DNA from: JABMQB01 sp964408795
GTDB lineage: Bacteria; Bacteroidota; Bacteroidia; Bacteroidales; Prolixibacteraceae
Length of the DNA stretch: 7,427 nt
Assembly: GCA_964408795.1 (NCBI GenBank)
Contig: CAYPAW010000047.1
Span: forward strand, 1 to 7,427
Reading direction: 5' to 3'
The position numbers and the translations under genes were made by a program. Under the pieces are notes generated by a model. That model was not told where the DNA came from, did no database searches, and saw nothing but the letters and a program-made list of their open reading frames with translations. Positions 1 through 5,871 of this stretch are shown here, piece after piece (the first letter of the stretch is position 1; each line of letters starts with the position of its first letter).

Positions 1-795
1 CCCATGTATGATAATACAAACGAATTCATGGGCTACTGGGCCGGTACAAATCTGTACGATATAGACGAGTATGTCGAAAAATTCTTCCTTCCCGGGGAGG
101 AAGTGCTTGAAGGGATATCCCTGGGTATCGCCCGGCTTGTGAAGAATGCATCAACGGCAAACAGTTATCTGAAACTTCGTGTGTATAACGGTTCACAATT
201 TCCGGAGGAGATGATTTTTTCCCAAAATGTTGCCTTGTCCGGACTTGTTCAGGATGCCATGAATTATATTCCCTTTGATGAAGTAGTTTTTCCTTCCGAC
301 ACTTTTTTTGTTGGATTCGACATTACTCCTGTAGAAGGGAACACTACGTTTGCTGTTTACCAGGCCGAGAGAGAAACCGGCCAGAACACACTTTACTACC
401 GAAAAAATAATATCTGGTATGACTATCATCAGGCAAAACAAGGTGTTTCTGCTTCCCTCGCTTTTGAACTGTTGGCCTGTAATGTAGATGACAATCCGTC
501 GGATACTTCGGATTTGGATTGGGCAGGCAATCCTTTCCTCCTGTTTCCGAATCCTGCTACGGAGGGCTATATCAACCTGGTGTGGGAAGATGCATCCCTG
601 GCGAATAAGATATCGATTGATGATATTTCTGTGGTTGATATACTTGGTAGAAAGGTCCCGGCCAGCATTCATAAGGAGTTGATAACATTCCGCATTGAAT
701 TGATCTCAGCAAGGGCCGGCATCTATTTTCTTCGGGTGGCAAACGAAGCGGTTTCAGGATCGGGGAAGTTTTACTACAGAGCCAAAACCTATTGA
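1..795 (+). CDS. T9SS-sorted surface protein, C-terminal part (5' end outside window)
   Basis: The reading frame is open from the first base and shows no signal peptide, so the ATG at 4 is probably internal and the gene starts upstream. Numbering from that ATG, residues about 5-157 look like a beta-sandwich accessory domain of the kind found in large Bacteroidota secreted proteins (GYWAGTN near the start, then alternating strands such as LKLRVYNG and FFVGFDI). Residues about 176-263 form a type A sorting domain: FPNPATEGYINL (181-192), VVDILGRKV (210-218), ARAGIYFLRV (236-245) and a short basic aromatic tail. This domain directs a protein through the outer membrane by type IX secretion, after which it is normally removed and the protein anchored to the surface or released. 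The stop lies one base before the binding-protein gene, so the two are probably co-transcribed. By inference it could capture or liberate the importer's ligand at the cell surface, but the missing N-terminal part, possibly an enzyme domain, prevents a functional call. Confidence 0.85.
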   Translation, partial: PMYDNTNEFMGYWAGTNLYDIDEYVEKFFLPGEEVLEGISLGIARLVKNASTANSYLKLRVYNGSQFPEEMIFSQNVALSGLVQDAMNYIPFDEVVFPSDTFFVGFDITPVEGNTTFAVYQAERETGQNTLYYRKNNIWYDYHQAKQGVSASLAFELLACNVDDNPSDTSDLDWAGNPFLLFPNPATEGYINLVWEDASLANKISIDDISVVDILGRKVPASIHKELITFRIELISARAGIYFLRVANEAVSGSGKFYYRAKTY

Positions 796-796
796 T

Positions 797-1930
797 ATGC
801 AGTCGGTCAGGATCGCCTTTTTTGTTCTGCTGTTTTTTTTTATTTCGTGTTCGGATGCTCCTGATGGTTCCCGGAGTGCACGGAATGATAGCACACAATA
901 TGCCACCGGATTTGAAATCCATGATTTCGGCCGGATTAAAAAAATAACGGTTTTTAATCCATGGGAAAAAGCTAGCGGTATTTCTTTTTCCTATTATTTG
1001 ATTCCTGAAAATCAGTCTGTACCTGATTCCTTGAAAAATAAAAGAATCATTTTCACTCCGGTAGAGCGGGTTGTCTGTCTCTCTACTTCGCACATTGCCT
1101 TTATCGGGGCGCTGGGAGAAGAGGATAAAATCAGAGGCGTCTCCGGAAGCCGGTATATCAGCCATCCGGAAGTGGCAAAGAAAATTGCTTCCGGGGAGAT
1201 CGTGGATGTGGGGTATGATAACAACCTGAATTATGAACGTATCTTACAACAGGATCCGGATCTGGTCATGGTCTATGGAGTCAACAGTGAAGTAACGGCC
1301 TACGTAAGAAAAATGGAAGACCTGGGGCTGAACGTTTTCTATGTAGCTGAATACCTCGAAAAATCGCCCCTGGGAAGAGCGGAATGGATCAAAGCCATTG
1401 CCCCTTTATTTGAAAAGACAAGCCAGGCAGACTCATTTTTCACCGTTGCGGAGAAGAACTATGAGGAGTTGAAGAGAAAGGCGAAGCGGATAACCCCACG
1501 GCCCAGGGTTTTGGTAGGATTGCCTTACCGTGATTCCTGGTGGATCCCCGGCGGAGAATCTTACCTGGCCCATTTGATCGAAGACGCCGGAGGAAATTAT
1601 ATCGGTAAAGAAAATAATTCCCGCGAAAGTTATGTGATCTCTTTTGAAAATGCCCTTGCTATGGCCCACGGTGCGGAGGTGTGGATCAATACAGGATCAG
1701 TCGATTCCAGGGAGGAAATTCTGGCGGCAGATGAAAGGTTTGCTTCATTTCCGTCTTTTAACAACGCAAGGATTTATAACAACAATAACCGGATGAGCCT
1801 TTCAGGAGGAAACGATTTCTGGGAAAGCGGGACAATCTATCCGGATAAAATACTTCATGATTTCATTGTGATTTTTCATCCGGGGCTGCTGGGAAATTCT
1901 GAACTGTATTATTACCGGGAAATCAAGTGA
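797..1930 (+). CDS. ABC importer substrate-binding lipoprotein, BtuF/FecB class
   Basis: This is a periplasm-facing binding protein of the Peripla_BP_2 type (cobalamin, heme and Fe-siderophore importers), 377 aa. Residues 1-17 are a hydrophobic signal sequence ending in a lipobox-like FFIS before Cys18, so signal peptidase II processing and lipid anchoring are expected. The binding fold starts near residue 90 (RVVCLSTSHIAFIGALG), continues with VDVGYDNNLNYERILQQDPD (136-155), which resembles the usual 'G.....n.E.i..l.PDlV' segment, and has a second lobe from about 236 (RVLVGLPYRDSWWIPGG, then YLAHLIEDAGGNY). The end, GGNDFWESGTIYPDKILHD, resembles Bacteroidota members of this family, which often finish with a 'Pd.il.D....fhP' pattern. 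Residues 20-85 form an N-terminal extension ahead of the binding domain. The start at 797 is one base after the preceding stop, and it is the only start that retains the signal peptide. The ligand is not readable from sequence; the permease hints at a corrinoid. Confidence 0.88.
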   Translation: MQSVRIAFFVLLFFFISCSDAPDGSRSARNDSTQYATGFEIHDFGRIKKITVFNPWEKASGISFSYYLIPENQSVPDSLKNKRIIFTPVERVVCLSTSHIAFIGALGEEDKIRGVSGSRYISHPEVAKKIASGEIVDVGYDNNLNYERILQQDPDLVMVYGVNSEVTAYVRKMEDLGLNVFYVAEYLEKSPLGRAEWIKAIAPLFEKTSQADSFFTVAEKNYEELKRKAKRITPRPRVLVGLPYRDSWWIPGGESYLAHLIEDAGGNYIGKENNSRESYVISFENALAMAHGAEVWINTGSVDSREEILAADERFASFPSFNNARIYNNNNRMSLSGGNDFWESGTIYPDKILHDFIVIFHPGLLGNSELYYYREIK

Positions 1931-1953
1931 AGAGGGAATCCCCTGAATATTCT

Positions 1954-1961
1954 TATTTTTG
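1954..1961 (+). promoter_or_regulatory. possible Bacteroidota -7 promoter element
   Basis: TATTTTTG matches the Bacteroidota -7 consensus TAnnTTTG. It sits in the 56-bp gap between the binding-protein stop and the permease ATG at 1987, and would give a leader of roughly 20 nt. No TTTG or TTG lies at the expected -33 position, and the region is AT-rich, so this may be chance. If real, it would be an internal promoter letting the permease and ATPase be expressed separately from the upstream genes. Confidence 0.22.
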
Positions 1962-1986
1962 AAGTGTAAAGCGATCAGTTTTTTAA

Positions 1987-3033
1987 ATGAACAAGTCGAA
2001 CGGCAAATACAAAAATAAATCCTTCTTTTTTTTACTACTGCTGGGAATTGCGGCTGTTATTTTTTTTGTGCTTGATTTATTGCTTGGTTCCGTGACTGTT
2101 CCTTTATCGAACGTTTTTGAAGCTTTCACGGACTCCTCATCAAACGATCCTTTGGTTGCTATCATTTCAGATTTCCGGTTGCCCAAAGCACTTACGGCCG
2201 TTATTACGGGGGCAGCGCTTTCGGTTAGCGGATTGCAGATGCAGACGGTTTTCAGGAATCCGTTGGCGGGTCCCTATGTATTGGGTATCAGTGCCGGAGC
2301 AAGCCTGGGAGTCGCTTTTTTTGTCATGGGATTCTCATCGGTTTTTGCTTTCGGGGTTTTTTCCTCCATCGGAGCCTGGTCCCTGGCCCTTGTGGCATGG
2401 TTGGGAGCGTTTATGGTGATGTTGCTTGTGCTGTATGTCTCTACCAAAGTGGACGATATTATGACAATTCTGATTCTGGGAATCCTTTTTACTTCTGCCA
2501 CGGCAGCTATTGTAAGTATCCTTCAGTATTTCAGCAACGAATCGATGTTAAAGGCTTTTATTATATGGACCATGGGAAGCCTGGGTAGTGTAACCAAAAG
2601 CCAGCTGGCTGTATTGGTTCCTGCAGTGGTGCTGGGACTATTCCTGGCTTTCATAAAAATGAAAGAGCTGAATGCATTTCTGTTGGGAGAGAATTATGCG
2701 CGGTCGCTTGGTGTTCACCTTGTACGTAGCCGGTTGGTGATCTTTCTAAGCACCAGCCTTCTGGCAGGTACGATAACCGCATTCTGCGGACCAATTGGAT
2801 TTATAGGAATTGCCGTACCTCATATTGCCCGGATCATTTTCCGCACTGCCAACCATGCCATTCTCATACCGGCAGTCATTCTGATCGGCAGTGTGCTGAT
2901 GTTGTTCAGCGATATTGTATCCCAGCTTCCCGGGATGCAGACAACGCTTCCTATCAATTCCGTAACCGCCCTTGTGGGAATTCCTGTAATCATATGGATG
3001 ATTATTAAAAACAAACGATTTTCTTCGGTATGA
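1987..3033 (+). CDS. FecCD/BtuC-family ABC transporter permease
   Basis: This is the inner-membrane channel subunit of a type II ABC importer, 348 aa, the normal length for the family. It would work as a homodimer with the ATPase encoded next and accept ligand from the binding lipoprotein encoded upstream. The protein is hydrophobic throughout and consistent with about ten membrane helices, the first at about 13-33. Family landmarks occur in order: RLPKALTAVITGAALSVSG (64-82), NPLAGPYVLGISAGASLG (91-108), LLGENYARSLGVHLVRSRL (232-250, the loop region that contacts the ATPase), CGPIGFIGIAVPHIAR (267-282) and LPINSVTALVGIPVIIW (321-337). From memory, E. coli BtuC has a near-identical CGPIGFIG segment while FhuB and FepD have GPISFVG, which favours cobalamin over hydroxamate or catechol siderophores but does not prove it. 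The ATG at 1987 has no Shine-Dalgarno, as is usual in this phylum. The stop overlaps the ATPase start. Confidence 0.92.
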   Translation: MNKSNGKYKNKSFFFLLLLGIAAVIFFVLDLLLGSVTVPLSNVFEAFTDSSSNDPLVAIISDFRLPKALTAVITGAALSVSGLQMQTVFRNPLAGPYVLGISAGASLGVAFFVMGFSSVFAFGVFSSIGAWSLALVAWLGAFMVMLLVLYVSTKVDDIMTILILGILFTSATAAIVSILQYFSNESMLKAFIIWTMGSLGSVTKSQLAVLVPAVVLGLFLAFIKMKELNAFLLGENYARSLGVHLVRSRLVIFLSTSLLAGTITAFCGPIGFIGIAVPHIARIIFRTANHAILIPAVILIGSVLMLFSDIVSQLPGMQTTLPINSVTALVGIPVIIWMIIKNKRFSSV

Positions 3034-4043
3034 TGGGGCAGGGACGTTTTAACATATCGATCCGAAATATGGCCATTGGATTTACCAACCATAGAAAGGA
3101 GCCCTTTATCCTTCGAGAAGGAATTAATTTCTCAGCGTATCACGGTGAAATGGTGGCGCTCATTGGCAGCAACGGGATCGGGAAAAGTACTTTTTTCCGG
3201 TCGCTGATGGGTTTTCAGGATTATTTTGAGGGAGAATTTACCGTAAACGGGAAATCAATAAAAACCATCTCTGGCCAGGAAAGGGCCAAACTGATCAGTT
3301 TTGTGTCCACCGATATTGTTAAAGTGGCCAATATGACGGTTTTCGACCTGGTTGCTTACGGACGTTTTCCGTACACCAACTGGTTTGGCAAAACAACCCC
3401 GGAAGACAAAAAGATCGTTTACAGAGCCATCGAAAGTGTAGGGATGGAGACTTTTGTGAATCAACCGGTAACCCGGATCAGCGACGGTGAACGGCAGCGC
3501 ACGATGATCGCCCGGGCCCTGGCTCAGGATACCCCTATTATTTTTCTCGATGAACCCACGGCCTTCCTCGATGTGAGCAATAAATATGAAATTTTTCACC
3601 TGCTTCAGGTGCTGGCCAAAGAGAATGGAAAAACCATCGTCCTTTCCACCCACGACCTGAATATTGCGCTTCGCGAGGTGGATAAATTCTGGATCATGCT
3701 GGAGGAGGAGACCATTGAAGGATCTCCGGAAGATACCGTGCTGAATGGAAATTTTACCAAACTTTTCAGCAACAGCCATATTGGATTTGATCCGTTTGAA
3801 GGGGAATATTTTTTTAAAAAAGAATTCCGGGAAAAGGTGAAGATCACCGGAGAAGGAATCCCTCTGAACTGGACTCTCAGGGCTTTTAACAGAGTCGGTT
3901 ATCAGATTGTGATGGATGCAACTCCTGATTTTAATGTGCATGTGACCGGATCGGGGAGTGACATTTCCTGGCAACTGGATAAAAAGGGAGAAAAGAAGGA
4001 GTTTGATTCCATCTATGGCATGTTGCTGTACCTTCAGGGCTGA
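3030..4043 (+). CDS. ABC transporter ATP-binding protein, FecE/BtuD class, with C-terminal extension
   Basis: This cytoplasmic ATPase energizes the importer. Its motifs are complete apart from the Q-loop: Walker A GSNGIGKST (46-54), signature SDGERQR (151-157, in place of the common SGGQ form), Walker B IIFLDEP (170-176) followed by TAFLDV as the D-loop, and the switch histidine H208 in LSTHD. The Q-loop region reads ISFVSTDIVK (89-98), with Ser/Thr where a Gln is usual. The nucleotide-binding domain ends near residue 250, and about 85 further residues form an extension not present in E. coli BtuD. The start codon overlaps the permease stop in ATGATG. Either ATG (3030, or 3033) could be used; 3030 gives the typical 4-base translational coupling overlap. 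No convincing terminator hairpin follows the stop, although a run of seven T lies at 4048-4054. Confidence 0.92.
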   Translation: MMGQGRFNISIRNMAIGFTNHRKEPFILREGINFSAYHGEMVALIGSNGIGKSTFFRSLMGFQDYFEGEFTVNGKSIKTISGQERAKLISFVSTDIVKVANMTVFDLVAYGRFPYTNWFGKTTPEDKKIVYRAIESVGMETFVNQPVTRISDGERQRTMIARALAQDTPIIFLDEPTAFLDVSNKYEIFHLLQVLAKENGKTIVLSTHDLNIALREVDKFWIMLEEETIEGSPEDTVLNGNFTKLFSNSHIGFDPFEGEYFFKKEFREKVKITGEGIPLNWTLRAFNRVGYQIVMDATPDFNVHVTGSGSDISWQLDKKGEKKEFDSIYGMLLYLQG

Positions 4044-4111
4044 TTTGTTTTTTTCTGCGTACTGTTCTGTCGCCACCATCCCCGGGCCGAAGAATCACTC
4101 TGCTTTCCGGT

Positions 4112-5584
4112 TCATTTAATCTCTAGGTTTTCTGAGTTGTGTGACCAGACAGGATCCTTCTCTTTTCCTGGTTCTTCCACATGGAGGCTTATAAATGTGG
4201 CATCCCGGACATCATCGAGGACGATGGCTGTGCGGTAATCTTCTTTTTCGGCAATTAAGGTAACCGTATCAAATGTAATTCCTTCAGCGTGGCGGATATA
4301 AAATCCCCAGGCCGGTAATTCCCTGAACATGGAAAACTCTGGATATTTAGCAGCCAGTTCAGGGACCCTATCCAGTTCATCCAGTCCGATTTTCGCATAC
4401 AACGGATTTCCGCCTCCAGGGTAATGGATTTCCACGTTCCGCAAGGTCACATTTTTAATAGAAACATCGGGCATACCCACGATAGAAGCAGGGGAGATAT
4501 TTCGAGGCAGGTCTTCCACCGGGCCTTCGTAATTGTAACCAGCATCCGGTTTGGTTGCCGGCACTTCGGCATAAACATTCGAGATCGTGATGTTTTCCAT
4601 TCTCCCTTTTTTCCCTTTTTTTCGTTCGCCGATACGCAGGAAAATCACATTCCCGGTGTGGATCGACCGCAGGCTGTCAACCTTAATATTTTCCACAAAT
4701 CCACCATCCACAGCTGCAAAGGTGATGGCCGAACGGTAGGTGTTGAACACAGTATTGTTCACAATCGTAATGTTACGGAAGCCTCCGTTGGAGGCAGTAC
4801 CGAACTTGATACCATTCGCACTGGTACGGACCGTGTTGTTATAAACATATACGTTCTGGCATACGTAATCGGCACTGTGCGATTTCAGGCAGATGCCGTC
4901 ATCGGCTGCATCGATGTAACAGTTTCTGACAATCACACTGTCGCAGTCCACGATATCGATCCCATCATTGTTCCAGTACGATTTGCTATCGACGGTAATA
5001 TCTTCTACCACGACATTTTTACACTGGTCGTATTGCTGATTCCAGCTGGCCGGATCTTTCAAAAGAATTCCCTGAATGTGGACATTTTTACACCCCTTGA
5101 AATAAATATTTTGCGGACGTATGCCTTCCCGCGGACGGTCATAAAGAAGGTCGTTCGGGTCTTTGATGATTCCCCGGTGTACCATCGAAAGCACATTGTT
5201 GGCTGTTTTGTATCCCTGCCCGTCGATCACCCCCTTCCCGGTGATTCCAATGTTCTCCTGGTCGAATGCAAAAATCAATGCCTGCCAGTAGCCATTCCGG
5301 TCGTAATTAAAAGGGTTGGTGGAACCCATCAGGATCGCCCCTTCTTCCAGGTGGATGGTTACATTTGACTTCATATAAATGGTTCCGGTAAGGTATCTTC
5401 CGACATAAAATACCAGTTTGCCACCGCCGTTTTCGTGAATGTAATCAATGGCTTTCTGGATAGAACGTGTATTTAATGTCGTTCCGTTTGACTCGATACC
5501 GAACAGGGAAGCTTTGTAATCTTTTGCCTGCGTATTATTTGCGACGGTAAGAAGAATAAATAGGAGAAGAGCTCTACATTTCAT
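4112..5584 (-). CDS. secreted GH28-like (polygalacturonase-fold) glycoside hydrolase
   Basis: This 490-aa protein has a signal peptide (residues 1-20, probable cleavage after TQA) and a right-handed parallel beta-helix of the pectinase/GH28 type. The start of the helix is typical: LFGIESNGTTLNTRSIQKAI (27-46), then GGGKLVFYVGRYLTGTIYMKSNVTIHLEEGA, then GKGVIDGQG (116-124). Two catalytic segments of GH28 are recognizable: NNDGIDI (205-211), equivalent to NTDG with Asp207, and DDGICLKS (228-235) with Asp228 and Asp229. Later segments diverge: the usual GHG is SANG (255-258) with Asn at the His position, and the RIK substrate-binding motif appears as SAITF (285-289). Fully conserved polygalacturonases bind galacturonate through these residues, so a different uronide or neutral sugar substrate, or loss of activity, is possible. 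It is co-directional with the GH30-like gene but separated from it by 287 bp of structured DNA. The two genes are inferred to act on one polysaccharide. Confidence 0.82.
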   Translation of the reverse strand: MKCRALLLFILLTVANNTQAKDYKASLFGIESNGTTLNTRSIQKAIDYIHENGGGKLVFYVGRYLTGTIYMKSNVTIHLEEGAILMGSTNPFNYDRNGYWQALIFAFDQENIGITGKGVIDGQGYKTANNVLSMVHRGIIKDPNDLLYDRPREGIRPQNIYFKGCKNVHIQGILLKDPASWNQQYDQCKNVVVEDITVDSKSYWNNDGIDIVDCDSVIVRNCYIDAADDGICLKSHSADYVCQNVYVYNNTVRTSANGIKFGTASNGGFRNITIVNNTVFNTYRSAITFAAVDGGFVENIKVDSLRSIHTGNVIFLRIGERKKGKKGRMENITISNVYAEVPATKPDAGYNYEGPVEDLPRNISPASIVGMPDVSIKNVTLRNVEIHYPGGGNPLYAKIGLDELDRVPELAAKYPEFSMFRELPAWGFYIRHAEGITFDTVTLIAEKEDYRTAIVLDDVRDATFISLHVEEPGKEKDPVWSHNSENLEIK

Positions 5585-5665
5585 CGGTCATTTTTTATTA
5601 GAAAAAAGTTTGCGATAATAAAAATGGTTCTTCATAATAATGTGTACCTAACTTTTTTATCATGT

Positions 5666-5683
5666 TGATTATAATGATTATAA
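5666..5683. repeat. tandem 9-bp direct repeat
   Basis: TGATTATAA occurs twice in immediate succession (5666-5674 and 5675-5683), inside the inverted-repeat element and upstream of the GH28-like gene. It could be a duplicated regulator half-site, or simple AT-rich slippage; nothing else distinguishes these. Confidence 0.4.
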
Positions 5684-5723
5684 ATATAACACTTGAAAAT
5701 GGTTTTGATGAATAATTTAAATG

Positions 5724-5786
5724 ATTGTGAAATGAGAATAACCTACATCCAGCATTGCTTGCCGAGGTTATTTCCCATTTCACAAT
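5724..5786 (-). other. strong 21-bp stem-loop (possible attenuator or terminator hairpin)
   Basis: The arms 5724-5744 and 5765-5786 are inverted copies (ATTGTGAAATG at the base, ATAACCT next to the loop) around a 20-nt loop. The only irregularities are one mismatched pair (5735 with 5775) and one extra T at 5771-5773. In minus-strand RNA, the direction in which both flanking genes are read, the mismatch becomes a G-U wobble and the stem has 21 pairs with one bulged A. In plus-strand RNA it is an A-C mismatch. That asymmetry slightly favours a role in the minus-strand transcript, 138 bases before the GH28-like start. No T-run follows on the minus strand, so a standard intrinsic terminator is doubtful. 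TTTTT does follow on the plus strand (5786-5790), where no gene needs one. A dyad-symmetric protein site or a mobile remnant are alternatives. Confidence 0.6.
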
Positions 5787-5871
5787 TTTTGCAATATAAT
5801 ACGTTATTATATTCATTTATAATTGATTAGATCAGGTACGCATTATTGCGATGACCCATAAAATCAAATAA

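Larger units (their letters stand above)
5624..5859. repeat. nested inverted-repeat element in the intergenic gap
   Basis: The gap between the two hydrolase genes (5585-5871) contains no convincing gene but is ordered. Its outer arms, 5624-5649 and the complement of 5834-5859, match at 21 of 26 positions, with an unbroken six-base AGGTAC and a shared CATTATT, allowing one mismatch between them. Inside lies a much better stem (5724-5786, listed separately). AT-rich stretches between them (about 5678-5690 and 5803-5823) also share ATTATAAAT in inverted orientation. As DNA this resembles a short non-autonomous element with diverged terminal inverted repeats, possibly flanked by AAAA at 5620-5623 and 5860-5863, though four A's carry little information. 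As RNA it would be a long leader or 3' region that folds back on itself. Confidence 0.5.

Noticed and set aside
3255..4079. Long minus-strand open frame opposite the ATPase gene
   Set aside because: The plus strand encodes the Walker and signature motifs here, and the antisense translation shows nothing recognizable.
4044..4111. Possible shared terminator between the convergent operon and GH28-like gene
   Set aside because: There is a T7 run at 4048-4054 but no stem of useful length precedes it, and CCCGGG at 4081-4086 has no T-run beyond it on either strand.
4424..5368. Long plus-strand open frame opposite the GH28-like gene
   Set aside because: Its translation has no family features, while the minus strand encodes a clear signal peptide and GH28 motifs; it is an antisense shadow.
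5727..5785. TGTGA...TCACA as a CRP-like operator
   Set aside because: The half-sites are about 50 bases apart at the base of a long stem, not the 6-base spacing of a CRP site; the hairpin explains them.
5598..5816. Small open frame on the minus strand (72 codons) in the gap between the hydrolase genes
   Set aside because: It runs through the hairpin arms, is AT-driven with an Ile run, and has no recognizable domain or clean signal peptide; it looks like open frame by composition.
5839..5850. Small palindrome CGCATTATTGCG as an independent operator
   Set aside because: It falls entirely inside the right outer arm of the inverted-repeat element and its counterpart in the left arm is not palindromic, so it is not a separate site.
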